A DNA stretch of 64,000 bases from Sepiola atlantica (GCA_963556195.1 OY744519.1:104653500-104717499), one strand, 5' to 3'; shown: positions 37,572 to 51,720, numbered from the stretch's first letter. Program-made: numbers and translations. Notes: generated by a model from the sequence alone, not told the origin.

Positions 37572-39640
37572 AAACTTTACTCACTTTTTGTTTAATATAT
37601 ATAAAAGAGTTACTACAGGCGATTGTCATCTTGTCAAATAAAGCAGTGGGTATAGTATATAAGATTATCCGTCTATGTTTTAGAGGTAAAAAAGCCATCT
37701 ATCTATTTTAAAGAAATTCAAAGGGTAAGACCTATTAGAGGTTGTCAGAGAGAAACACTGTAAATAAAATAATATTCTGAAACACGAAGAAAAATGAGTG
37801 TATATTAAAAGGAAGGAAAAAAGGAAACATGATAACATTAATGCACTAATATTTATTTAGAGTGAGGTGCGAAAGAGAAAATACATCCGTGTATCAAACA
37901 GAATCGACGGTGAGAGTTTATTCCTGCATTTGGTTGCGCTTTGTGTACTTTGTGCGTGACACGATGTACATGTGTGCGTAACAGAATGGATACGAAAGGA
38001 AAGCCGAGCATCAATAAGGCAATCTTTCTCTCTAGAATGTTTTAAAGTCACACATTGTTGGAATGTGGGAAAGGGTGTCCGTTTGTCTTGTAGTTTGTTG
38101 CATAGAAGAGGGAGAAATACAGTCACGTGACCGGAATTAAAGTGTGCAAAGCTAGCAGCGGAAGACACAAGAAAGTATTTGCTTTCGTACTCTTGCTCGC
38201 TACAATGCCTCCATAATAATTGCGAGAATTTTTTTAGTAATGACGTCAACAATTTAATGAACGTAAATGCAAAAAAATATCTACTCGGTCTATCTATAAC
38301 ATTTTAAGTAATGTCTTAATAGAGAAATATCATTATTCTAAAATAATAACTTTTGTTTTTTCATTTCTAACTGAGTGTCGAATATCGGGCCCAGTGTACC
38401 GGAACTGGTACATGGAAGGAAGAAAACCTACTTGACACAGACACTCACCTGGCAAGAAAAAAAACGCGGATCAGTGACACAGGTGTTGATACGGTTGATT
38501 GACACGGAAACACAACTCTTGGGAAAATAAAATATCTGTTGACTGATGTAAAAACCTTCAAAAGTTATCTGCATACGAGAATAAACCCACCGCTTAATAA
38601 ACACCCAAGGGTATGGCTACATTGAAAGCGAAAGCGAAATCCCAGAATATGTATTTGCAGATTGATACGTGGCCGTCCGAAAACGTTATATAAACTAGCC
38701 CAAACTTAGATCGAGAAAATAAACTGGCTATCGAGTTCGAGACATCAACATCCTTGTATTTCTGCGTTTCCTATCACTATTCTACTTCCCCCATTCTTTC
38801 GCCATCAACGTACTATAAACATATATTATTATATTTTTATACATAAGCTTTGTCGTTATTTTAAAAGCACAGCAGTAGTACAACATGAGTATAATGCAAA
38901 TGAATTACGAAAATATGAAGGTAATACAATTTAACTTTATTTGAGCTAATTATTTTCATTATATTTTTGAAAATTTGACTTGGAATTTCTGAAAGCTTAA
39001 CTTTTACAAGAAACTGTAAAATAGCCACAAAATAATTGAACAAACAAAAAAACGACTTGACGATACCCGATCGTGAATCCTAACAAAAACTTCGCTTTTT
39101 TAGGCTTTTAAATGTAATACCTCGTACATCAATAGATATGCATTCAGATTGCTTCAGGTTTTATTTTAAATATCCAAATTTCGTAATATGAAACAAAATA
39201 AAAACATATTTTAACATATTATTTAATGCAGAAATGTCCTTGAATTAACATTGATTTTTTTTAAATAAAGAAATGTTTATCTAATAGCAAATGGCAGAAG
39301 AAATAGGTATATGCTAAAGTTATGAAATATTACTATAAATTTAGTACAATCCTTTTTTCTAAAAACAAATACACCTTTTTGTTCGTAACATGACATTCAA
39401 TTGGATATCATATCAAAAGATATCATCGAAAATTCGCTGTACAAAATGCCATTTTATTTGATAAGAAGGTCGTTTCAAGTTTCGCACTGCATTTTTAATA
39501 TATTTTAACTTTAAACCTTTTTTAAATTTTAGAATTTTTTATTTTAGACACTTTATTAAGTAAGGTATGTTTATATGTTAACATATTTGTATGAACACAG
39601 TTCACTCTCAAAATAATTAACAGATCATTATGATTATTTT
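37572..39640. other. Unrecognised DNA with one longer orphan frame
   Basis: The minus-strand frame at 37857-38252 (131 codons) is the longest here that is neither repeat-derived nor a recognised element. It contains several Cys and His residues but no known motif. Around 38380-38780 there is a TATA-like GTTATATAAAC (about 38685), downstream of CAGTGACACAGGTGTTGA-type repeats, which could be an old LTR or a chance promoter. Neither is established. Confidence 0.4.
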
Positions 39641-40090
39641 GGAGACAACTGCTATGCGTAAGGGGTCCAAATTTGGGCTATATTTACTTTAATGTGTTTT
39701 ATGCAATGAGAGTAAAAACGGGGTGGAATTTATTCATGAAAATTCAAATACATCCGATTTTTGTGAAATTTTCACACTAGATATTAGATATCAATTAGTA
39801 AATATTTCTGAAATTTCAGTTTCTTTGGATCAATTTAAGGGTGTTTAAAAAGCATAATTTGAGTACAACCTCCCATTTGAAAATTCAAATATATCAGATT
39901 AGCATTGTATTTAATCCATAGTTATGAGACATTAACGAAGCAAGATTCCCTTAATTTCAATTTCTTTTTAAGACCCCTTAAGCCTTAAATTTCAAACATT
40001 TTCTAAAATTAAAATTATTTTGATCAAAATTAGGATAAGGATTCTAGAAATAAGGTTTATTATCATTATGTCTTGATTTTAAGCTCGGTA
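39641..40090 (+). repeat. Dispersed repeat, family Y, copy 1
   Basis: Contains GGGCTATATTTACTTTAAT, ACATCCGATTTTTGTGAAAT, TTTCAGTTTCTTTGGATCAA, CTCCCATTTGAAAATTCAAA and TATCATTATGTCTTGATTTT, in an order shared with copies at 45840-46390 (inverted), 46490-46720, 53670-54190 (inverted) and 61320-61570. No coding frame. Confidence 0.7.
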
Positions 40091-40334
40091 AGGGAATATA
40101 AACGGTGCAGTTCGAGGAATTAAATAGATAGAGTATAAAAATTTAAAAAATATTATTGTTGAATTAAAAGTGATCTAAAATAATTTCCAAAGTTTTACCT
40201 ATATCGATACATTCAGTATACAAATCATTATTTTCTCGTTGGAAATCAAATGTCTGTTGACTTATTAGACAGGGTTGCCAGTGTTTACATTTAAAAATTA
40301 CTTTCCTCGTTTATCATATTAATCATATGAAGGA
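40091..40334. other. Unrecognised AT-rich DNA
   Basis: No feature recognised between family Y copy 1 and the RTE fragment. Confidence 0.5.
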
Positions 40335-42330
40335 CATCATCATAATGGCCGTCACTTTAATCGAATATACGAGTTTCTAAGGGGCTTCATTTGTGTGTTC
40401 TTATATGAGATATTTGTACTTTGGCTTTTAATTCTCTATGTTTCCTCTGGCTTCGAGGTTTGGGTCATTGAGTTGTGACGCGAGTGATTTTCTTGTTTGC
40501 TAGATTAAATCTTTTATTTCTTTGTCATTTTCGTCAACCCGGTCTTGATTCTTATATTTCTTAAAACCAATCGACTTTTCGCATGCGTCCTAAATTGCAG
40601 ACTTCAGCTTTTGCCAATTTTCTACAGCCCTGTAGGTGGCCAGGTAGGTGCCGAAGAAGATATTGTTTAAGCTGAAGCAGCTTAGTCGGATCTCACAGCA
40701 ATTCGACGTGGAAATTGAGCCTGTTATGTGTATTCTGGTTTTCCTTCCTACGCTGAAGCTATATTCTCATTATTGAGAGAACAAAACGATGGTCTGTCCA
40801 GTAGTCCTCGGTGAGTGGAGCAGATTTTGAAATTAGAACAACTCTCCTATCACGTGCGCTAACAATAATAAGATTCCCATGCTTTGATCGCGGGTGTTGC
40901 CTAGTTGTCTTGCATTTGTCTCTTTGTCTAAAAAGCGTGTTAGTAACAATTTTAATTTGAAAGTAAAAGTGTTCCATTCGAGTTTATTTTACCCACACCC
41001 TTTTTGCCAATGGGTCCTCTCCAAATTTGAGAATCCCTATCAACCCTCGCATTAAAATCACCAAGAAGAATGATTTGATTTTAAATCGAAACGGCAGAAA
41101 GCTGTATGCCAATGTCACCGTAGAACACTACCTTGGTTTGTTCATCGAGATCGAGTGTGGAGGCATATACGCTGATTACTGTGGCAATACGATTTACTTC
41201 AGTTTGAACTCTTAGGGTCATAAGGCGTTCGTTTATATCGACTGGTAATTCACTGAGTCTCAACATCATGTAGTCGCGGGTTGTCAGTCCCGTAGCCGTT
41301 CCAGAAAATTGTGTAGCTACCACCTTTTTCATGCAGATGTCCTCTAATTGAAATGCGGGTTTCTGAAAGTGCTCCAATATCGATGTCAAGTCTCTGGAGT
41401 TCCTGTTTGACAAGAGCGGTTCTTCTCTCGGGTCTTGAAGGATACGAACATTCCATGATGCTATTTAAAATTTTACTTCATTGTTTCGACCGCAATTAAG
41501 GTGAACTCCTATGAAAGCGGTTTTCTTAGGAAGATTAAGTTGAAACAAACTATGCTTAGGGCACTTTTACTAGCACCTTCCCCATTCAGGGGGGGGGGGG
41601 CAAAGTCGATCTTAGAAAGGGCTGTTCAGTCACGGATGCCACTGCCGAATCATTGTCTTGCTTCGGGTACAAGAGTGAAGCGACTGAACTAAACATCCGC
41701 CGCTGGACGTGCCGGTTGAACACTAAAGACTTCCAGATATGACAATCATGTCTCCACCACGTTCTTCAAATCGCTACTAGTCTTCCTGCGATTCTTCTGT
41801 TCGATCTTTTGTCCCACTACTGGTATCCCTGGAGACACTTGTGCGTGGATTTGTTTAACAGGGATAGGTTGATGCACAAACAACAGACCATCTTAGCGAT
41901 GCTGGGTTCGGTTTAGTGGCACGAAAATCGAGACGAGCAAACCTCCTGATTGGTTGCAACCCTTCATCCGCCTTACATACAGACTGGTCTGCCGTTGAGG
42001 GATCTTTTGCAGTGCCCGCTCAATGGACTGTTCGCTGCCACCCCGTATGGCTGAGCTATGCTAATGTCATCAACGTGCCAGCTCATTTCTCAGCCATTAA
42101 TTTGTTTAAGTTCGTCGGCCTGAGAAACACCCGCCTTCCTGCTGCTGAAGGCCTTGACTTGCGTAGGTGGAGGGTGGTCATTTCATCATTAGTCGTGTGA
42201 AAAGCGACCACGCCTATATGGCAACCCTCTGAAATATCAGAGGGAGGGGGGTTAACAAGTGATTCACCTTGCCAAAAGGTGACCTGGAACTGTGCAAGAC
42301 AGAGACGTTCAGCTCCCTGGGGTATTTTAA
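40335..42330 (-). mobile_element. RTE-clade LINE, 5' part only
   Basis: Minus-strand copy with a probable 5' UTR (about 41460-42330), an apurinic/apyrimidinic-type endonuclease, and the linker toward the reverse transcriptase, which is missing beyond about 40335. The protein pieces match the family often annotated in animal genomes as craniofacial development protein 2-like, which derives from RTE-type LINEs. A G/C run at about 41590-41600 lies in the UTR. Keeping the 5' end and losing the 3' end is the opposite of normal LINE truncation, so a later deletion is likely. Confidence 0.8.
40560..41456 (-). pseudogene. RTE LINE endonuclease domain, frameshifted
   Basis: Pieces in two or more frames: RRTALVKQELQRLDIDIGAL, then SETRISIRGHL (the ET of SETR is the conserved acidic position of the nuclease), then YTIFWNGYG; DINERLMTLRVQTEVNRIAT, VISVYAST (second nuclease motif); then ITNTLFRQRDKCKTTRQHPR, ARDRRVVLISKSA, DYWTDHRFVLSI (DHR holds the catalytic histidine region). 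Further down, IGFKKYKNQDRVDENDKEI and LNDPN are linker motifs. Several frameshifts and stops make it non-functional. Confidence 0.82.
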
Positions 42331-43440
42331 ATATCCCGTATACAATCGAAAAATTTAACGAAAATTATTTGCTTTTGAATATTTACTTTTTGTAGTGCCC
42401 CGTTGAGAGACGCGTGTCCAAGTTTTACGGAGGAAATACATAATGGTTAATTAAACTCAACTTCGGACAAGCATTCAATAAAACCTTCTCGAGTTTAATG
42501 AGCGGCTCGAAGCGATTCATATCGATTCGCCTATCGCTCATGTATTTCCTCCATGGTTTTTCTACCAGGGCATGGTCAACTCCACGGAAGAATACGCTTC
42601 TTTGTGTCAGATCATACCACGATGTCAAGGTATTGATTGATGAACACAAACAGATCCAACAGGATTTCAACTCCGTATTTCCGCTTTCATACGCCACAAC
42701 CATATATATTACACAAGTGCCGCACCCCCGAGTGTAATTAATTTATTTGCATATTTCTTTTTCTTTTATCAGGTAATCCCCCCATTTCTTTTCACTTTTG
42801 TTTTAATCTTTTCTATATTTTGACTTAAATTGTTTATTCGAATGGTCTTTTTTGTATTCCATAGTCCGCAACTTTATCAATTTCACCAACCATGCACTCG
42901 CTTTCGTTTCTACTTCGTATTTCATCATTAGGAAGTGAAAATAAATAAAACTACAAGCTATTATATAAAGGCGAATTGTCTGTGTGTGCTTGTGGGTGTG
43001 TTTAGCTAAACGTTATAAACCACACAAGACACACTACATAACGCTGATATATTCTTATTCACCTCGGACAGAATATAGGCACATTTTTATGTAATATTAA
43101 TTCTTTTAGGGGTCACCAGGACGAAAATTAGTCAGGTGGAGGATCAACATTTACAGCGATTTGTTTTCAATCGACCTTTCGTGTGAAACCCACACTAAAA
43201 TACATTTTCTTGGCATCAGTCTAGTATCTGTTCTGTCCTATTTGGACAATGAAGTGAGGGAAGACAAGGAAAAAGGGAAGAGAAGGAAAAGGTAAGAGGG
43301 GAAGGAGAGAAGAGAGAGAAGAAGGGAAGCGGATGGTGAGAAAGAAATGGTGAAAGAAGGGAGAGGGATAGAGATAGAGAAGTGTATAGAAAGAGGCTGA
43401 GAGTGAGAAAGAAGTTTTAAAAGAATGATGCTACACACGC
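42331..43440. other. Unrecognised DNA with purine-rich stretch
   Basis: The minus frame at 42425-42703 (92 codons, SWYDLTQRSVFFRGVDHALV...) has ordinary composition but is not recognised; it could be a transposon remnant. 43255-43430 is rich in A and G on the plus strand (AGAGAAGGGAAG-type). Confidence 0.45.
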
Positions 43441-43444
43441 TTTT

Positions 43445-43495
43445 AGTTGTTTATTCACTCCTCCCGTACAACGCCGGGTAGCCATGCTAGTTAAC
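43445..43495 (-). repeat. Dispersed ACGCCGGGTAGC motif
   Basis: CGTACAACGCCGGGTAGCCA followed by TGCTAGTTA is the reverse-orientation form of the motif at 20964-20993 (CTAGC...GCTACCCGACGTTG). It is probably a short end fragment of a common dispersed element. Confidence 0.5.
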
Positions 43496-44107
43496 AAATA
43501 AAGAAGACGAACAGAGGAAATGTATAAAAAAATAGAGGCAAGTTAGAAAAGTAAAAACAATTAAATAGAAATAAGAAATAAAGAAATGAATTAAAAAAAG
43601 GAACATTCTTACACGTGGCACTCCATGATTTATACAAATAATTTAAGAACCACAAATAAACAGATCTTCGTTTAAAAAATTCTCAATGAGTCCATCTGTA
43701 AATCAAACAATATGACCAGCGCCTGCAAGTCGCTTCAGCGACGGACATTCAAACTGACTTGTAAAAAAATGTATAAACGCACAGACACACGCAGAAAGCA
43801 CGAACACACATAATGTACATACGTGTACCCAACCGCACACAGTTTTTTTTATTCGCATTATATATTATTCTGAACATTAAAATTCTATAGATACGAACAC
43901 ACACAGAATCCACGCGCACAAACAATACACATACACACATATAAACACACATATACACACATGATGCACTTTATAGGTTATTCCCGATTCTATGCTTATC
44001 GATTAGTATGAAATGAATACAAGACACCAGTTTTAAAACTGCCTGGAAGGCATTTTCGAATTGAAAGAAACGGACCCGTTTTTTATTTTAATCAATAATC
44101 ACATTTA

Positions 44108-44110
<3 letters not shown>
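43496..44110. other. Unrecognised AT-rich DNA
   Basis: Contains scattered CACACA runs (about 43780-43960). No gene. Confidence 0.55.

Positions 44111-44198
<88 letters not shown>
44111..44198. repeat. (TA)n microsatellite
   Basis: Uninterrupted dinucleotide run of 88 bases on the left flank of the inverted-repeat element at 44205-44805. Confidence 0.98.
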
Positions 44199-44200
<2 letters not shown>

Positions 44201-44204
44201 TTTT

Positions 44205-44805
44205 CCTTATTGTTTTTACTGGTAATAGAAAACATGGCTATTTTCTTAGTATTTCCCCACTTACTAAGCGGTTAACAATATTGCATTAAGTCGCACTTTT
44301 TAATAGGACGTGCAATGATTTTTTTAAAATTGATATATACATTTATTGATTAATTTTTACGTACATAACAGGAATCCATGGACAAGTGTTTCTGTTTCAC
44401 GTCATCAGCATGGCTAACATACGATATTACTGTTTGCGATGTGGCGTTTTACCACCAGACCACAAACATGTACGACTTTTTATCGCCATAATGTTACGTA
44501 GTTTTTGTTGTTTTTTACTGACGATAGGAACATAGCTGTTTTCTTAGTATTTTTCTACTTCCTAAGCGGTAAAGAAAAAAACTACTTAACATTATAGCGT
44601 TAAAAAATAGAAAATATTTCGGCAAGGTCTTTGTCGTCTTGTTCATGGATTCCTTTTATGTACGTACAATTAAGTAAACAATGTAATAAAATAAATAATG
44701 GCACCTCTTCTTAAAAAAGCGACTTAATGCAATATTCTTTACCGCTTAGGAAGTGGGAAATTCTAAGATAAAAGCTATGCTTCTATTGCCAGTAATGACA
44801 ATATC
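44205..44805. mobile_element. Inverted-repeat element, ~600 bp, built partly from SINE sequence
   Basis: The left arm (44205-44375: ACTGGTAATAGAAAACATGG, CTAAGCGGTTAACAATATTG, CATTAAGTCGC, GTACGTACATAACAGGAATC) is complementary to the right arm (about 44640-44805). A third copy of the TAGTATTTTTCTACTTCCTAAGCGG segment lies inside, at 44505-44590. Part of each arm (TCCATGGA..., GTACGTA) is the tail of the SINE seen at 44880. It may be an inverted duplication of a SINE-containing unit. Confidence 0.65.
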
Positions 44806-44879
44806 AAAAACGACGTAATATAGCGATAACAATGGTACCTATTTCGACAAGGTATTTGTGATGGTAAAACAAAATACAT

Positions 44880-44984
44880 TAATATGGTAGGTTCGATCCT
44901 TGCCCAGGTTAGCCATGCTGATGACGGCTGATTGCCAGTAACACATGTCCATGGATTTCTTTTTATGTATATAAAAATTCATAA

Positions 44985-44985
<1 letters not shown>
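44880..44985 (+). repeat. SINE fragment (GCTGATGACGGCTGA family), copy 1
   Basis: Perfect B box GGTTCGATCC (44890-44899), then TTGCCCAGGTTAGCCATGC, TGATGACGGCTGATTGCCAG, GTCCATGGATTTCTTTTTAT. The same tail follows a B box at 54749-54835. The A box half is not evident, so both copies are 5'-truncated. Confidence 0.65.
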
Positions 44986-44989
<4 letters not shown>

Positions 44990-45044
<55 letters not shown>

Positions 45045-45136
45045 TAGTGCGGTTAGACAAGTAATATATATATATATATATTACTTTTATAACCCCATGG
45101 AAGAGTTGTTATACAGCGAAACAGTCTGTCTGTGGA

Positions 45137-45208
<72 letters not shown>

Positions 45209-45209
45209 C
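44990..45209. repeat. (CA)n, (TA)n and (TG)n microsatellites around a hammerhead-like motif
   Basis: (AC)n 44990-45022, (AT)n to 45044, (TA)n 45066-45081, then unique DNA, (TA)n 45141-45185 and (TG)n 45186-45209. Confidence 0.95.
45085..45140 (+). ncRNA. Hammerhead-ribozyme-like motif, copy 3 (degenerate core)
   Basis: Stem II GTTG/CAGC with loop TTATA (45104-45116), exact GAAAC (45118-45122), a short hairpin ACA/TGT, then GTC (45128-45130) followed by TGTGG (45131-45135), which can pair with the upstream CCCCA. The CTGATGA core has decayed to a TGGAAGA-like sequence. Its end, TGTGGATAACTATATATA, enters a (TA)n array as in the segment at 434-545. Confidence 0.5.
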
Positions 45210-45214
45210 GTGCG

Positions 45215-45430
45215 TTTGAAGAAACGCAGTCGTTGGTTAATAAAAACATTAACCTTTGAAAAGTAAATAGCAACGAATCTGATTGGTTAGTTAGATAGAC
45301 TAAATACCACGTGGATATATAAAACCAATCAATAAAAAATATCTGGCACTTAGTCTGAGGATTACCTGCAGGAATGAAACATGGACTATTCTATGTAACT
45401 TAATTTCTCTCTATATATATATTTTCATAC
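45215..45430 (+). repeat. Dispersed repeat Z, hammerhead-associated, copy 2
   Basis: Diverged copy of 25190-25450 with the ordered blocks ACATTAACC, TAGCAACGAATCTGATTGG, TTAGTTAGATAGACTAAAT, CCACGTGGATATATAAAACC, GGAATGAAACATGGAC and TATGTAACTTAATT. Confidence 0.65.
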
Positions 45431-45685
45431 TATAACTTCCTTTAAATTCACTTAAAACTTGGGGTAATAGCTTAAAAGTGTGTACACTTCCAGAGTTCAA
45501 ATTATGATATAATAATAATTTGTAAATGTTGAGATTTACTTTTAAAAAAATATTTTAATTATTTAAAATACTTTGAATTTTGTTACCAAGAGATTTATGT
45601 TTGTAAATGGACAGAAAAATTGTTTGCATTAAAATGTTTTTTTAAAACAAATTCGGGACATTTACTAAATTATGTACATAATTAC

Positions 45686-45688
<3 letters not shown>
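45431..45688. other. Unrecognised AT-rich DNA
   Basis: No feature recognised. Confidence 0.5.

Positions 45689-45759
<71 letters not shown>
45689..45759. repeat. (TA)n microsatellite
   Basis: Uninterrupted dinucleotide run of about 71 bases. Confidence 0.98.
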
Positions 45760-45764
<5 letters not shown>

Positions 45765-45839
45765 ATACTATAATATCGAACAATAGAACAATACCCGTCC
45801 CAGGACGTGTAAAATTGATCTCCTAGACAATAGTTTTGC

Positions 45840-46390
45840 ACTAGTTTCATGTCCCTTTACAGAGATTGAAATCAAAATGTAATCATACTAAATCTTATCT
45901 CTAGAATCTTTATTCTAACGTTAATCAAATCCTATTACGTCATTTTGATTCTAAAGATGTTACAAATTTAACGAGTTTTAAGAAGAAATTTAAATCCAGA
46001 GAATCTAATGACTTTGAATAAAATCCAATACAAATCTGTAATATTTGAATTTCTAAATGGGAGATTTTGACCCCTTAATCATTTTAAAATTCTCCAAAGA
46101 AACTGGAATCTGGTGAATATTCATTAATTAACGTCTAATACTTATTGTTAAAATTTTACAAAAATCGGAGGTATCTGAATTATCACTGAGGGCTTCCACA
46201 ACCTTTGTAACCCTTGTGCATAAAAGTAAATTAAACCATATTTGTATTCATCATGACTAACAACTGTATTCTAAAATTCAGAAAAATTCGGTTACTTAGT
46301 TTTGAATGTCATCGTGCACATACAAATATATAAACATATAAACATACCTAACTTTATAAATATATAAATTACTATTTTATCTATATATAC
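45840..46390 (-). repeat. Dispersed repeat, family Y, copy 2 (inverted)
   Basis: On the minus strand it reads like family Y copy 1, including CTCCGATTTTTGTAAAATTT, CCAGTTTCTTTGGAGAATTT, AAAATCTCCCATTTAGAAAT and GATTCTAGAGATAAG, and has an end segment with TAACTTTATAAATATATAA facing copy 3. Confidence 0.7.
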
Positions 46391-46489
46391 ATATGTTTTG
46401 ATATTATAAACTAATATAATATATTACGAATATATGATGTTAGCATTGCCTGCAACAGTGCTCAATGCACGAGTAGAACTATATTTTCA

Positions 46490-46720
46490 CACTACTATAT
46501 GTCTCTATTTATATAAAGTTAGGTTGGTTCATATGTTTTTATATTTATTTTGAAACACAACTTCAAGGCGTAAGGATGGGTAATGTGGGCTATATTTATT
46601 TTAATTTACTTTTACGGAAAGGGAGCAAAGAATGTGTGAAAATTCAGATAATTCGATGTTGTGAAATTTTAAAAATAGGCATTAAACATCAATTATTAAA
46701 TATTCTCTAAAAGATTGATG
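46490..46720 (+). repeat. Dispersed repeat, family Y, copy 3
   Basis: Begins TCTATTTATATAAAGTTAGG, the complement of the facing end of copy 2, then GTGGGCTATATTTATTTTAA and GTGTGAAAATTCAGATAATT. Copies 2 and 3 form a head-to-head inverted pair around 46440, so a composite or foldback form of family Y may exist. Confidence 0.65.
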
Positions 46721-46753
46721 TATGGCTTACTGCAAATTACATTGATATCTCTA

Positions 46754-46755
<2 letters not shown>

Positions 46756-46791
<36 letters not shown>
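46756..46791. repeat. (TA)n microsatellite
   Basis: Dinucleotide run of 36 bases. Confidence 0.97.
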
Positions 46792-46792
<1 letters not shown>

Positions 46793-47640
46793 CAGCAAGA
46801 CGGGCAGAGGGTTAGGTTAGTCTTTGTTGAGCTGAGAGACAAGGTTTTTATTAGCCTTAAGCGGAGAAACTGTTTGTGTTCGGTTTGATGAGATGTCTGT
46901 CCGGATTGCAAGTTTACTGCTTGGTAGAGAAACAAAGTATACTTGTCACCCCCTCAAAACACAGCATCGTTTCTTGTATTACACATGAGTTGTTATTTTT
47001 GATTGGAAGAAAAGTCCATTTTTTTACAGTAGTGACTGAGACCAGATGAGTGATACTACGGCCAGTGTCAAAATCAAGTACCTAATTCGGACGAAGGCAA
47101 CGATCGGGCGCTCACGGCCTGTGCAGTGAACGTGCTCAAACACATGTTCACAATTGTATAACTCTAAACAGTCACCATCCCTTACATTTGATGTGTCATA
47201 AAATTTAAAAGAGAATTTCGGGGACCCACCTTGATTCAAAAACTGAACTGATTGTCGCCGAATATTATAAGGTATCTACCTTTCATCGCACATGACAATA
47301 GGTATGGAACTGTTTTGTTGCGCAAAAGCAACGTTGAATACATCGCAAATCGATAGTTTCTTTCATGTTTCTTAAGTTGGTGCGACACTTATTTGTCAAA
47401 CTTCTTTGCGCATAGTTGCTTGAAGGAGTCTAAAACTGGTTACTTATGCTTAACTTTTCAACACATTTTCAAACAATTATGCCTCAATCAGCGTCGATTA
47501 ACGCCTGAATTTGAGCGTTGCCTCAAGTATAGACGGGCGCTCAGGGCCTTTTACATCTTGAAAATGGTCATATGCATGACGAAATGTGTTAAAATACCGT
47601 AGCAGTGTAGGTGCGTTGACGTCTCCGCTGGCCAAATTAT
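46792..47640. other. Unrecognised DNA, possible element remnant
   Basis: GC-richer than its surroundings. Two segments share GGGCGCTCA.GGCC (47110-47123 and 47536-47549) in the same orientation. Frames at 47024-47239 (minus, 71 codons) and 47393-47602 (plus, 69 codons) resemble no family I can name. The left edge lies at a (TA)n array, as with many elements here. Confidence 0.35.

Positions 47641-49491
<1,851 letters not shown>

Positions 49492-49557
<66 letters not shown>
49492..49557. repeat. (TA)n microsatellite
   Basis: Uninterrupted dinucleotide run of 66 bases at the 5' end of the mariner. Confidence 0.98.
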
Positions 49558-49561
<4 letters not shown>

Positions 49562-50579
49562 ATGGTAATAATCCAGGTGAAAAATATCCACAGAGTGGTA
49601 ATCCAGAGAATTTTAACCGGGTTTATAAAAAGTGCTCAATATCAAAATATAGCTTTATATATGATAATTTTATTTACACAGACATGTACAAAATCTGCGA
49701 CACTGGCATGTCGATGTTATCGATCAACAGTTACTATAAACTGAGATCTCATCAGGCAGAGTTAGAATCCGATCTTAACCTCAGATCATATTTGGAGAGA
49801 ATGAAATGGAGAGATAGAGAAAGAGAAGAAGAAGAAAAGAAATTTAACATTTCAAATATTGAAGCCGTTAAAAAATTAAAATTAAAAATTAAAAATTAAA
49901 AATCTACAAAATCTAAAAATAAAAAACAAAAAATCAAAAAATCTAGAATCTAAAATCTGAAACAAACAGGGCAAATAAATAAATAAATAAATAAAAATAT
50001 AAGGTGGAAAGAGGGGCATATAATGAAGGGAGAGGTGATGGGAAGGTAGACACATAAAAGAAAAGAAGGAGAAAAAGAGAACGTCTGTTGATTCAGATCG
50101 AGAGAGAAGGAGGAGGGGGTAGACATGCACGAATCAAGTGTCAAAAAAAAGAAAAACAGACGAGTTTATAAATGTATTTTTCAAGTGAACTGTAATATTG
50201 TGTATATGTATGTATGTGTGCGTGCGGGCAAGCCGATCAGACGCGCGTGATTGTTGTGGTGGTGGGGCGGTGATCAAATGTGTCGCGGATTCTGGATGTA
50301 TATTGTCTTTATAATTTGTCTAGAGTTTATTTACTTACTATGAATAAATTAATAAATTGAATAAATGTGTTCGTTAAGTATAACAGGATTAGTAGTAGTA
50401 GTAGTAGTAATAATAATAATAATAATAATAGATACCCCTAATAATTAAGGTGAAATAATTAAAATAATAAATGAATGATAATAAAAATAATAATAATAGT
50501 TTAATTTAATTTAAAAGTACTAAAAATATAACTAAAGAATAACTAGAAAATGCCGGTGTTTTTAGTTATTATTATTAAA

Positions 50580-50626
<47 letters not shown>

Positions 50627-51036
50627 TAATAATAATGGTAATAGAAATAAAAAATAGTAATAATAATAATAACAGCGACAACGACAACGATAATGGTGGT
50701 CAATAATATGTAAGAATTTATAAAAATAATAGTTTAGGAAAGAAATAGAATAATTAAGAAATATTAGGAATCCTAGGAGGTAGTGATTATCATAATGATA
50801 TTAAATAATGAGATAATGTTTGCCGATATTATGATATGGGTTAATGGTTGCAATAATGCTGACTATATAAAAAAAGGTAATAATAGTGGTTTAACCGACA
50901 GCAGTAATCAGAGTGGTAATCCCAGTAATCTTTACAATAGTAATAATGATAGTGAAAAAATGATAAATAATAATAGAACAATACAAATAGTTACAGTAGT
51001 CATAATGGTGGCAATAATAGTAATAAAGATGAAAAC

Positions 51037-51102
<66 letters not shown>

Positions 51103-51540
51103 CATGGTAATAATGATAACTGAAATAAAATAATAAAGTTATAGATAATGACATTATCGTTATTATCATCAATGGCAGTGGAAGCAAAAGTCAGGTAACG
51201 GTAAAACATGGCAATATCAATATTATTAATAATAGTGATACTGTAAACTTCACTGCCGCAAATAACAATAACTATGATAGTAACATCAGACATGATGCCA
51301 CCACTAACAACAATAATTATCTTGATAAAAGTACAGAAATCAAAAATAATTCAATGTCTAATAATAATTAAGTTTAAAATATTAATAATAGTAGTAATAA
51401 ATAATTGGTAATGATAATCTAAAAATAATCTAAAAATATATAGAAATATTAATCAATAAATGGATAAACATATAAGGGTGTATTTAAGGGTAAAGAAAAA
51501 TACAGAAGATGACAATTAGTGTTAATCGTTGTGGGTATGA

Positions 51541-51609
<69 letters not shown>

Positions 51610-51720
51610 CACCAATACTACCACTAACAGTACTACTACAAATAATACTACTGAAAATAATCCTACAAACAATAATGCTACTACTAATAAAAATAATAAT
51701 AAAAATTAATAAAAAAGGGT
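49558..51720. repeat. 2-kb AAT/ATA-rich low-complexity tract
   Basis: Decayed trinucleotide DNA with clear (AAT)n cores at about 50398-50432, 50576-50640, 51037-51105 and 51540-51606, joined by A/T-rich sequence of the same triplet flavour. An ATTAAA-type short tandem lies at 49868-49900 and AATA units at 49974-49993. The frame at 49480-49899 is TA repeat followed by ordinary sequence (LRSYLERMKWRDREREEEEK) that I cannot assign. The Ile, Tyr and Asn frames are artefacts. Confidence 0.85.
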
